This document shows, in pieces, positions 54,482-62,566 of a DNA stretch of 64,000 nucleotides. Location: contig NZ_DASUSQ010000065.1 in NCBI RefSeq assembly GCF_036375055.1, positions 1-64,000 on the forward strand, read 5' to 3'. The notes beneath the pieces are model-generated. The model saw only the letters and a program-made list of their open reading frames with translations. It was not told the origin of the DNA and searched no databases. Each line of letters begins with the position of its first letter. The stretch's first letter is position 1. The position numbers were made by a program, and so were the translations under genes. Origin of the DNA: Umezawaea sp036375055 (GTDB lineage: Bacteria > Actinomycetota > Actinomycetes > Mycobacteriales > Pseudonocardiaceae).

Positions 54482-55642
54482 TCACGCCGTGATGCGGCGT
54501 TCGGCCTCGCGCAGCGTCTCGGCCCGCCGGTTGAACGCGATCCGCACGTGGTCGCGCCCCTGCGCCGGGTCTCCGAAGAACGGCGCTCCGGGCGCGAGCA
54601 GCACCCCTGCCCGGTCCAGCAGGTCGTGGGCGAACGCCCGGCAGTCCACGCGCCCGCCGGTCAGCGGGCTGATGTCGGCGAACAGGAAGATGCCGCCCTC
54701 CACGGGCGTGAACTTCATGCCCATGCCGGAGAAGACCTCCTGCGCCAGGTCGCGGCGCAGGCTCATCTCGCGGCACACCTCGTCCAGGTCGACCGACCGG
54801 GCGGCGCTCGCGGCGGCGGCCTGGAGCGGTGCCGCCGTGCCGTTGGTGGTCAGCTCGTGCACGCGGCGGAACGTCTCGCTGCGCTTGGCGTCGCTGCGCA
54901 GGAACCCCAGCCGCCAGCCGCTGATCGCGTGGCTCTTGGACAGCGAGCCGATGACGACGTTGCGGCCGGTGAACGCGGGGATCTCGGTGGCCGAGACGTG
55001 CCGCCTGCCGTCGAAGGTGAACGAGCGGTACACCTCGTCGCAGATCACCGTGGCGTCCCAGCGTTCGCAGAGCGCGGCGATCTCCTCCATCTCCTCGCGG
55101 CTCAGCACGCGGCCGGTGGGGTTGGCCGGGGTGTTGAGCAGCACGGCCCTGGTGCGGGAGGAGAACGCGGCGGCCAGCTCGGCCGGGTCGTAGCGCCACT
55201 CGGGCCCGTGCAGCCGCACGTACCGGAGGCGGGCCCCGACCAGCGCGGCCGACGCGGCGAGCTGCTCGTAGCCCGGCGAGAACAGGACGACCTCGTCACC
55301 GGGGTCCAGGGTGGACAGGAGTGCGATGTAGAGCGCCTCGGTGGCGCCCGCGGTGACGGTGATCTCGCGGTCGGGGTCCGCGCCGTCGCCGAGCATGTCG
55401 GCGATCCGCTGCCGCAGCTCGGCGACCCCCGCGGGGTGCTCGTACTGGTTCCGCCCGGCGCGCATGGCCTCGGCGGCGTCCTCGACGAGGCTCTCGGAGG
55501 TCGCGGGGTAGCCGGGGGTGCCGACCGCCAGGTCGACCGCTCCGCTGGCGCGGGCCATGACGAACAGTTCGGTGAGGCTGTTGCCCGCGAGGCCCGCCGT
55601 CCGCGTGGACGTGGGTGATCTGCGGGGCGCTGGGTGCGCCAT
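54482..55642 (-). CDS. PLP-dependent aminotransferase (class I/II)
   Basis: The 386-aa fold-type I enzyme shows GTPGYP at the N-terminus, the cofactor-binding TAGATEA, Asn174 in NPTG, Asp202 and Tyr205 in CDEVYRSF, the Schiff-base Lys236 in SLSKSHAISGWR, and the C-terminal substrate-carboxylate Arg in RIAFNR. It belongs to the broad aspartate/methionine/kynurenine aminotransferase group acting on alpha-keto acids. ATG 55642 has CTGGAGGA upstream. In this operon it most likely aminates the 2-keto acid made by the FMN oxidase domain, giving an unusual alpha-amino acid. Substrate is inferred. Confidence 0.92.
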   Translation of the reverse strand: MAHPAPRRSPTSTRTAGLAGNSLTELFVMARASGAVDLAVGTPGYPATSESLVEDAAEAMRAGRNQYEHPAGVAELRQRIADMLGDGADPDREITVTAGATEALYIALLSTLDPGDEVVLFSPGYEQLAASAALVGARLRYVRLHGPEWRYDPAELAAAFSSRTRAVLLNTPANPTGRVLSREEMEEIAALCERWDATVICDEVYRSFTFDGRRHVSATEIPAFTGRNVVIGSLSKSHAISGWRLGFLRSDAKRSETFRRVHELTTNGTAAPLQAAAASAARSVDLDEVCREMSLRRDLAQEVFSGMGMKFTPVEGGIFLFADISPLTGGRVDCRAFAHDLLDRAGVLLAPGAPFFGDPAQGRDHVRIAFNRRAETLREAERRITA

Positions 55643-55673
55643 GTCGTCGTCCTCCAGGAGTGGGTCGGGTGCT

Positions 55674-56846
55674 TCAGATCTCGGGCCAGTCGGACGGGTC
55701 GATCCCGTGGCGGCACAGGAAGGCGTAGGCGATCCGCTCCAACCCGATGCCGACGCACCCGGAGTACGCGGGGGCGCCGCCGGGCGTCGTGATGTCGAAG
55801 GCCTCGCCGAACTTCGTGCCGTGCAGGTTGAACGAGCCGACGGAGATGGTGCGGCCGTCGACCACGGGCATCTGGAGCTCGTACTTCATCCTCAGCGCCC
55901 GCTGGACCATGGCCCGCTTGGCGTCGGCGCCGTTGGTGAAGAACGGGTCGTTCGCGACCTCCACGTGACCCGCGAGCCGGAGGTCGTCGACCAGCGCGCA
56001 GACGGCCGTCACGACGTTCTGCCGCAGGTCGGTCACCGCCTTGCGGCTGCCGAAGAACACGATCTCCCGCATGGTGAAGTCCCACAGCCGTTCCAGCGTG
56101 CGGTGGTAGCGCGACTCGAACCGGAAGATCTTGCCGGTGGCGGTCAGGACCGCACCCGCGTCCGGCACCTGCCGCCCGGCCAGCTGGTGGTAGGAGTGGT
56201 AGCAGACCGTGGGCGACAGGCAGTACCCGATGTGCTCGGTCCGGCCGTCCAGGAACGCCGTCCTGTCCTCCGCCGCCTCGAACTCGGTCGCGAACCCCTG
56301 GTACACGTCGGCGTCGGACCGGAAGCGGCCCGCGGTCATCAGGAACTGCGGGAACGAGTCGAAGTAGCCCGCCCGGTGCAGCACGGAGGTGGGGATGAGG
56401 GCCGGGTAGCAGTTGTCGACCGCCCCGAACCCCTCCACGGCCATCGTGCGCACGCGGTGGTCCAGCTGGTAGAGCAGGCGGGCGAGCACCCCGGTCGCCG
56501 CGTAGGCCCCGTCGCCCATGCGGGTCACGAGCCCGTTGTCCTCCAGGTCCGCGAACCCGATCCGCGAGGCGCGCGGCATCGCCATCGACTGCCACACCGC
56601 GGGGCTGTCCTCCACCGCGCCCTGGGGCAGCACGTCGCGCCGCACCACCAGGTTCAGCTTGCGGCCGATCTCGGACGGGTCGACCTCGCCCGCCGTGGAG
56701 ATCTCGATCTCCCGCACCTCGCCGCCCCGCCCGTGGACGAGGGTGAACCCGTGGATCTCGGACGCGGCGTAGTAGACGCGCTTCGCGAACTCCTCCGCCA
56801 TGCCCGGAGGGACCTCCGGGGAGAGGGTGATCGAGTATTCCGGCAT
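55674..56846 (-). CDS. Class II aaRS-like amino acid:[carrier protein] ligase
   Basis: 390 aa. Residues 1-85 form an extra N-terminal domain that I do not recognise. The rest is a truncated class II aminoacyl-tRNA synthetase core with no tRNA-binding domain. Features match amino acid:[carrier protein] ligases (seryl-tRNA-synthetase relatives that adenylate an amino acid and load it onto a phosphopantetheine arm): YFDSFPQFLM, motif 2 around FRFES..TMREIVFFGS, and motif 3 GIGLERIAYA. Cys215 (PTVCYHSYH), Glu244 (RFES) and Cys364 (SGCVG) occupy the places of the Cys-Glu-Cys zinc site of that family. GAGGAG precedes ATG 56846. It sits between the aminotransferase and a TEII, in the operon with an NRPS that starts with an A-less PCP, an obvious candidate target. 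Confidence 0.78.
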   Translation of the reverse strand: MPEYSITLSPEVPPGMAEEFAKRVYYAASEIHGFTLVHGRGGEVREIEISTAGEVDPSEIGRKLNLVVRRDVLPQGAVEDSPAVWQSMAMPRASRIGFADLEDNGLVTRMGDGAYAATGVLARLLYQLDHRVRTMAVEGFGAVDNCYPALIPTSVLHRAGYFDSFPQFLMTAGRFRSDADVYQGFATEFEAAEDRTAFLDGRTEHIGYCLSPTVCYHSYHQLAGRQVPDAGAVLTATGKIFRFESRYHRTLERLWDFTMREIVFFGSRKAVTDLRQNVVTAVCALVDDLRLAGHVEVANDPFFTNGADAKRAMVQRALRMKYELQMPVVDGRTISVGSFNLHGTKFGEAFDITTPGGAPAYSGCVGIGLERIAYAFLCRHGIDPSDWPEI

Positions 56847-56875
56847 GGGTCTGACTCCTCAACGGCGACGAGCGC

Positions 56876-57691
56876 TCACTGGTCGACAGCTCCGCGGCTG
56901 TCCTGGTCACGGGGGTGCGAGGGGGCGGCCAGCTCGCCGCGCACCAGGTCGAGCAGCGCGGTGCGCGCCGTGTGGACGAAGAAGTGGCCGCCGGGCAGGA
57001 CGTGGTGGGTGAACCGGCCGGTGGACTCCTCCGCCCAGGGGTCCACCCGAGCGGGGGGAACGTCGGTGTCCTCGCTGCCGGTGAACGCCACCACCGGGCA
57101 CGTCAGCGGACGCTCGGGCGTGTACGCGTAGGTCTCGAACACCGCGAAGTCCGCCCGGATCGTCGGCAGGAAGCGCCGCAGCAGCTCCGGTTCGGCGAGG
57201 ACCTCGTCCGGCAGCCCGCCGAGCAGCCGGAGCCGGGCGACCACGTCGGCGTCGGACCCGTCGTGCACCGGCGGGTGCACCCGCGGCAGCCGGGGCGCGG
57301 GCCCGCCGGACACGAACAGCGCCAGCGGCTCGCCCGCGCCGCGGCGGCGGAGTTCCCGCGCCAGCTCGAACGCGACGAGCGATCCCAGGCTGTGGCCGAA
57401 GAGCGCGTGCGGCACGTCCAGCTCGTCGCTGATCGCCGACGCGAGCGCGTCGACCACGTCGTCCAGCCTGCCGAAGGCCTGCTCCCGCAGGCGGGTCTGG
57501 TGGCCGGGCAGCTCGACGGGGCAGACCTCGACGTCGTCGCCGAGGGCACCGCGCCACAGGTGGTAGACCGAGGCCGCTCCGCCCACGTACGGCAGGCAGA
57601 ACAGCCGGACGGCGGGCGCGTGCGGGCGCGGCGGGCCGACGATCCAGCCGCCCGCCCGCCGGTCGGCACCGCGGGACGCGATGGGGTGCAC
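56876..57691 (-). CDS. Type II thioesterase
   Basis: A 271-aa stand-alone TEII with LFCLPYVGGAASVYHLWR, VELPGHQTRLRE, the nucleophile in FGHSLGSLVAFELA, an Asp in GSEDTDVPP and the His in GGHFFVHT. Such enzymes clear wrongly primed carrier proteins, or release products when no integrated TE exists, as is the case for both the PKS and the NRPS of this operon. GTG 57691 has GGAGGA upstream. It is the second TEII of the operon, distinct from the one fused to the oxidase. Confidence 0.93.
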   Translation of the reverse strand: MHPIASRGADRRAGGWIVGPPRPHAPAVRLFCLPYVGGAASVYHLWRGALGDDVEVCPVELPGHQTRLREQAFGRLDDVVDALASAISDELDVPHALFGHSLGSLVAFELARELRRRGAGEPLALFVSGGPAPRLPRVHPPVHDGSDADVVARLRLLGGLPDEVLAEPELLRRFLPTIRADFAVFETYAYTPERPLTCPVVAFTGSEDTDVPPARVDPWAEESTGRFTHHVLPGGHFFVHTARTALLDLVRGELAAPSHPRDQDSRGAVDQ

Positions 57692-57708
57692 GGGGTTCCT
57701 CCTCTCGG

Positions 57709-58950
57709 CTACTTGGAGATCTCGGCGTCGACGTCGGGTTTGCCGGTGTCGTCGGCGTCGGCGATCGACGTGGCGATCTCGGGCACGGGGACGCGGGCCA
57801 CGAACAGCGAGACCGCGCACAGCACGGCGGCGACGGTCATGACGACGTACATGACCTGGTGGCCCAGGACCCCGATGAGCGCGGCGCCCGCGGCGATCGA
57901 CGCCGACTGGACGGCGTCGGTGACGCTGCCGACCGCCGCGTTGGCCCGCCCCTGCATCCGCGAGGGCGTGTAGAGGTGCAGGGCGGTGCCCAGCGCGACC
58001 ATCACGAACGGCAGGCCGAGCCCGAACAGGACGACGCCGACCAGGAAGAAGGGGACGCCCGGCACGAGGCACAGCCCCAGGCCCGCGGCGATCAGCACGT
58101 ACCCCGCGCTGGTGCTCCTGACCTCACCCCAGCGCTTCACCGCGGTGCCCGCGATGAGTCCACCGAGGACGGACCCGCCGCCCTGGAACGAGGTGATCAC
58201 ACCCAGGAACGCGGCCTGCTGGCCGAGTCCCTGGTTCGCCGCGAAGATGGCGGTCTCCAGCAGGCCGACGACGGCCATGAACCCCAGCGTCGTGAGCGAG
58301 AGGCGCAGCAGGAGCGGCACGCCGCGGATGAACCGGAACCCGGCGAGGACGGAGGTGAGGAACCGCTCCCCCGCGGGCTCGGGCTCGGACTCCACGACCT
58401 TGATGGAGACCAGCAGCAGCACCGCGACCACGAACGTGCCGGTGCCGAGCACGGCCAGCGAGCGCCCGCCGAACGCGACGTAGGCCGCCGCGCCGAGCGC
58501 CGGGGACACGATGCGCACGCCCTGGCTGACGGCGATGATCAGCGACCGCGCCGCCGCCGCGTCGGCGGAGGGCAGGACGTCCTTCAGCAGCGCCGGGGAC
58601 GCCGGGCTGGCGGACAGCACCCCGTAGCAGAAGGTGACCACGTAGATGATCCACACCTGCTCGACGCCCCGCACCGCCAGCAGGGCGAGGAACAGCACCG
58701 CCATGCCGCTGTACATGCCGACCATCAGCCGCTTGCGGCTGACCCGGTCGACGAGGTGGCCGAGCAGCGGCGCGAAGAGCCCCGGCACCGTGATGGCCAG
58801 GAACACCGCGCCCGCGGCGGCGTTCGACCCGGTCAGGTCCTTGACCCAGATGGCGAGCGAGAGGTAGACGGCGGTCTCGCCGAAGCTCGTCACCACCCCG
58901 CAGACGAAGAGCCTGCGGAAGCGCCGGTTGGTGCGCAATAGCGTCCACAT
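57709..58950 (-). CDS. MFS exporter
   Basis: The 413-aa protein has twelve predicted membrane helices in two halves, with motif A-like GHLVDRVSRKRLM between helices 2 and 3. The family fits bacterial macrolide-efflux/enterobactin-exporter-type MFS proteins (start RRFRRLFVCGVVTSFGE). GGGGA precedes ATG 58950. Placed between mbtH and the TEII in the biosynthetic operon, it probably exports the final product and gives self-resistance. Confidence 0.9.
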   Translation of the reverse strand: MWTLLRTNRRFRRLFVCGVVTSFGETAVYLSLAIWVKDLTGSNAAAGAVFLAITVPGLFAPLLGHLVDRVSRKRLMVGMYSGMAVLFLALLAVRGVEQVWIIYVVTFCYGVLSASPASPALLKDVLPSADAAAARSLIIAVSQGVRIVSPALGAAAYVAFGGRSLAVLGTGTFVVAVLLLVSIKVVESEPEPAGERFLTSVLAGFRFIRGVPLLLRLSLTTLGFMAVVGLLETAIFAANQGLGQQAAFLGVITSFQGGGSVLGGLIAGTAVKRWGEVRSTSAGYVLIAAGLGLCLVPGVPFFLVGVVLFGLGLPFVMVALGTALHLYTPSRMQGRANAAVGSVTDAVQSASIAAGAALIGVLGHQVMYVVMTVAAVLCAVSLFVARVPVPEIATSIADADDTGKPDVDAEISK

Positions 58951-59011
58951 GAGAATTCCCCTTGGTGCCGCAGGCGCGGTGGGCAGGCGGCGGGCCTGCC
59001 CGGATGGTCGG

Positions 59012-59224
59012 TCAGCGCTCGCCCATGGCCACGCGGAGGCTCCTGGGTCGCATGTCGGTCCAGACCTCTTCGATGTGCTCCAGGCACGCCTCGCGGCTGC
59101 CGGTCACGCCGACGGTGCGCCACCCGGCCGGAACGGCCCGGCCCACGGCCCAGATCGAGTACTGCTCCTCGTCGTTGACGACGACGTCGTACTCCGGGGC
59201 GGTGGTGGTCGACGACTCGGTCAT
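59012..59224 (-). CDS. MbtH-like protein
   Basis: 70 aa, with the family signature: NDEEQYSIWAVGRAVPAGWR (ending in the conserved PAGWR), then CLEHIEEVWTDMRPRSLR with the conserved WTDMRP. MbtH-like proteins bind adenylation domains and are needed for their folding or activity. The gene lies 33 bp after the NRPS gene in the same operon and has GAGGAG before ATG 59224, so its partner is that A domain. Confidence 0.95.
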   Translation of the reverse strand: MTESSTTTAPEYDVVVNDEEQYSIWAVGRAVPAGWRTVGVTGSREACLEHIEEVWTDMRPRSLRVAMGER

Positions 59225-59257
59225 GGTGGTTCTCCTCGCTGGTGTTCGGACGGGGGT

Positions 59258-62200
59258 TCAGCTGGTGGGTGCGTTCTCGGTCTCCCGCGAGACCGAGTCG
59301 ACGAGGCGGCGCAGGGTGGGTTCGGCCAGGAAGTCGGCGAGGTCCACCACCACTCCGAAGGACTCGTCCACGCGGGCGAGCAGCTTGAGCGCCTTGATGG
59401 AGTGGCCGCCCAGCGCGACGAAGCTGTCGTCGGGACGGGCGGTGGCCGTGCCGAGCGATTCGCACCAGAGCGCCGTGACGGCCTCCGCGAGCGGGTCGTC
59501 GGCCGGGGGCTCCCCGGTGTCGCCGCCGGACGCCGGGAGGTCGTCCGGCAGGGACGCGAGCAGGGCGGCGCGGTCCACCTTGCCGTTCGCGTTGAGGGGC
59601 AGGCGATCGGTCACGACGATCGCAGGCACCATGTACTCCGGCAGCCGCGCGCGCAGGCCGTCGGCGATCCCGGCGGCGTCGGCCAGTGCCGCGCCGCCCG
59701 TGACGCAGGCCAGCAGTTCGGTGCTGTCGGCCGTGGCGCGGGCGAACACGACCGCGTCGGTGACGTCCGGGAGCGAGCGCAGCGCCAGTTCGATCTCGCC
59801 CAGTTCGACCCGGAAGCCGCGGACCTTGACCTGGTCGTCCGTGCGGCCGACGAAGTGGAAGGTGCCGTCGCCCCGCGGGCGCACCCGGTCGCCGGTGCGG
59901 TAGAGGCGACCGCCCGCCGGGCCGAACGGGTCGGGCACGAACGAGGCCGCCGTGAGCGCCGGGTTGCCGTGGTAGCCCAGGGCCAGGCCCTCTCCCCCGA
60001 CGTACAGCTCGCCCTCGACGCCGGGTGCGACCGGTTCGCCGTGGAGCCCGAGCGCGTGGGCGGTCGAGCCGGAGACGGCCCGGCCGATCGACAGCGGACC
60101 GGGGTCGAGGTCGGCGGGCGTGACCCGCTGGAGGGTGCTGACCGTGGTGTTCTCGGTGGGGCCGTAGACGTTCACGACCCGCGCGGGCGGCTGGTTCGCC
60201 AGCAGCCGCGCGAGGCGCTGCTCGTCGGCCTTCTCCCCGCCGAAGATCAGCAGCCGGACCCCGCTCATCGCGTCGGGCTCGAAGTCGATCACGGTGTGGA
60301 GCAGCGCGGTGGGCAGGCCGAGCACGCTGATGCGCTCCTCGGCGAGGAAGGCGCGCAGCCGGGCGGGTGACAGGGCGTCCTGCTTGTCGCCGACCACCAG
60401 GACGGCGCCGGAGCCCAGCGCGCCCCACAGCTCCAGGATGGAGGCGTCGAACGCCGGGTTGCACAGGTGCGCGACCCGGTCGTCGGCGTGGTAGACGATG
60501 CCGTCGGCGTCGGGCACCAGTCGGCTGATCCCCCGGTGCGGGACGACGACGGTCTTGGGGCGCCCGGTGGAGCCGGAGGTGGAGATCAGGTACGCGGGGT
60601 CCTCGCCGACGACCCGCACCGGGACGGCCGGGTCGGCGTCGCGGCCGGCCAGCAGGTCGGCCAGTTCGAGGACCGGCACCTCCGGCGGGAGCGACGGGTG
60701 CGGTCCGGCGACGAGCACCGCGTCGGCCACGCCGAGCAGCGCCGTGCGGACGCGGTCCGGCGGCTGCTCGGGGTCGAGCGGCAGGTAGGCGCAGCCCGCG
60801 TAGAAGATGCCCAGGTAGGCGCACACCGAGTCGATCCCGCGCGGCAGCGGGACCGCGACCACGCCACCCCGGCGCAGGCCCGCGGCCCGCAGGCCGGTGG
60901 CGATGGCGACCGCCCGCTCGTCGAGCTGCCGGTAGGTGAGTTCGACGCCGCGGTGCCGCAGCGCCGGTGCGTCCGGCCGTTGCGCGGCGCGCAGGCGGAC
61001 CAGCTCCGGGATGGGCCGCCGAGCGCGGGTCGGGGCGCGTTCCGGGTCGGTGCGGGCCGCGGTGGCGGGTGGGCGGCCCGGCAGGCGCAGGGGCGCGTCC
61101 GGGCGGGAGAACGCCGCGCGGGCGGCGTCGAGGAGTCCGGTGTGGACGTCCGCGGCCCGCTCCGCGGAGAACAGCCCGGTGAGGTGCTCGAACTCGGTGG
61201 TCGTGCGGTCCGCGTGGCGGGTCACCGACCACAGCAGCTCGTACTTGGCCGTGCCCGTCGGCAGCAGTTCGCGGTGCGCCACCAGGTCGTCCAGCCGCAG
61301 CGCGCTGTCCGCGGCGTCGAGGTAGGTGAGCCCGGCCTGCACGAGCGGCGCGCGGGCCGGGTCGCCGCCGGGACCGAGGTCCTCGACGATCGTCTGGAAC
61401 GGCACGCCCCGGTGGGCGAGCGCCTCGGCGGTCGCGCGCCGGACCGCGCGGGCGAGGTCCCTGGTGGTGGTGCCGTCCGGGAGGGCCAGCCGCAGCGGCA
61501 CCGGGTCGACGAACATCCCGATCTCGCCGCGCTGCTCCGGGGTGCGCGAGGAGGCGGCGATGCCGATCACGACATCGCGTTCGCCGGTCAGCGGGACCAG
61601 GCCCGCCACGTAGGCGACGATCCAGGTCATGAACGGGCTGAGCCGCTCCTGGGCGGCCAGGTCGGCCATGCCCGCCAGCAGGTCGTCCGGGGCGACCAGC
61701 GCGTGCACGGCGCCCGCGCTGCCCGGTGAGGCCGTCCGCGGCAGGTCGTGCGGCAGCGCGATGCCGCGCGGGGCACCCGCGAGGGTGCGCCGCCAGTAGG
61801 CGCGGGCCTCGTCCTCGTCGAACAGCCGGGAGGCCGTCTCGGGGAGCGCGTCGGGCCGGGGGTCGGGTTCGACCCCGGAGTAGAGCTTCCCGAGGTCGTC
61901 CTCCAGGATCGCGAGCGAGGCCCCGTCGCACACCAGGTGGTGCACGGTGAGCAGCAGCAGGTCGTCCTCGTCGCCGCGGTCGACGGCCAGCGCGCGCAGC
62001 AGCGGCGGGTTCGCCAGGTCGAACGGCTGGCGGGCGTGCTCGTCGATCAGGTCCCGCACGGTCGCCTCCGGCAGGCCGCAGGCGTCCAGCCAGCGGCACG
62101 AGACGGTCGCGGTGGGCGAGGTGACCGCCCGGCCGGGAGCCTCGAAGCCGCGGCGCAGGGAGTCGTGCCGGGCCACGAGGGCGTCGAGCGCGGTCCGCAG

Positions 62201-62566
62201 GCGCGGCACGTCGACGCGTCCGGGAATCCGGTACAGCGCGGCGATGTGGTAGGTCGGCGAGCCGGGGTGCAGCCGCTCCGCGAACCACAGCCGTTCCTCG
62301 GCCGGGGTGAGCGGGCGCTCCTGCCCCTCGGGTCGGGGGTCGGTCAGGAACGACAGCAGCCCGCCGAACTCCGGGTGCTGGTACACCAGGTCCAGGTCGA
62401 GGTCGGTGCCGGTGAGGGCGCGCAGGCTGATGGCGGTCTCCACCGCCAGCCCCGAGTCGCCGCCCGCCTCGAAGAAGTCGTCCTCCGGGCTGACGTGGTC
62501 GACGCCGAGCATCGCGCACCAGATCCCGGCGACGGCCTCGCGCAGGCCGTCGGGCCGCTCAGTCAT
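59258..62566 (-). CDS. NRPS, PCP-C-A-PCP
   Basis: 1102 aa. PCP1 (residues 1-75) has Ser38 in EAGGDSGLAVE and no A domain of its own. The C domain (about 85-500) has HHLVCDGAS. The A domain (about 530-1005) has STSGSTGRPK, FDASILELWG, YGPTENTT, YRTGDRVR and the Lys in NGKVDR. By hand alignment to GrsA the pocket reads D-A-L-G-I-G-V-T-V-K. Asp235 indicates an alpha-amino acid and the rest is small/hydrophobic; I cannot assign it to a known amino acid. PCP2 (about 1015-1085) has ALGGHSIKAL. There is no TE. The ATG overlaps the carbamoyltransferase end by eight bases. PCP1 must be charged in trans, perhaps by the aaRS-like ligase; the C domain would then join the two carrier-bound amino acids. 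Confidence 0.93.
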   Translation of the reverse strand: MTERPDGLREAVAGIWCAMLGVDHVSPEDDFFEAGGDSGLAVETAISLRALTGTDLDLDLVYQHPEFGGLLSFLTDPRPEGQERPLTPAEERLWFAERLHPGSPTYHIAALYRIPGRVDVPRLRTALDALVARHDSLRRGFEAPGRAVTSPTATVSCRWLDACGLPEATVRDLIDEHARQPFDLANPPLLRALAVDRGDEDDLLLLTVHHLVCDGASLAILEDDLGKLYSGVEPDPRPDALPETASRLFDEDEARAYWRRTLAGAPRGIALPHDLPRTASPGSAGAVHALVAPDDLLAGMADLAAQERLSPFMTWIVAYVAGLVPLTGERDVVIGIAASSRTPEQRGEIGMFVDPVPLRLALPDGTTTRDLARAVRRATAEALAHRGVPFQTIVEDLGPGGDPARAPLVQAGLTYLDAADSALRLDDLVAHRELLPTGTAKYELLWSVTRHADRTTTEFEHLTGLFSAERAADVHTGLLDAARAAFSRPDAPLRLPGRPPATAARTDPERAPTRARRPIPELVRLRAAQRPDAPALRHRGVELTYRQLDERAVAIATGLRAAGLRRGGVVAVPLPRGIDSVCAYLGIFYAGCAYLPLDPEQPPDRVRTALLGVADAVLVAGPHPSLPPEVPVLELADLLAGRDADPAVPVRVVGEDPAYLISTSGSTGRPKTVVVPHRGISRLVPDADGIVYHADDRVAHLCNPAFDASILELWGALGSGAVLVVGDKQDALSPARLRAFLAEERISVLGLPTALLHTVIDFEPDAMSGVRLLIFGGEKADEQRLARLLANQPPARVVNVYGPTENTTVSTLQRVTPADLDPGPLSIGRAVSGSTAHALGLHGEPVAPGVEGELYVGGEGLALGYHGNPALTAASFVPDPFGPAGGRLYRTGDRVRPRGDGTFHFVGRTDDQVKVRGFRVELGEIELALRSLPDVTDAVVFARATADSTELLACVTGGAALADAAGIADGLRARLPEYMVPAIVVTDRLPLNANGKVDRAALLASLPDDLPASGGDTGEPPADDPLAEAVTALWCESLGTATARPDDSFVALGGHSIKALKLLARVDESFGVVVDLADFLAEPTLRRLVDSVSRETENAPTS

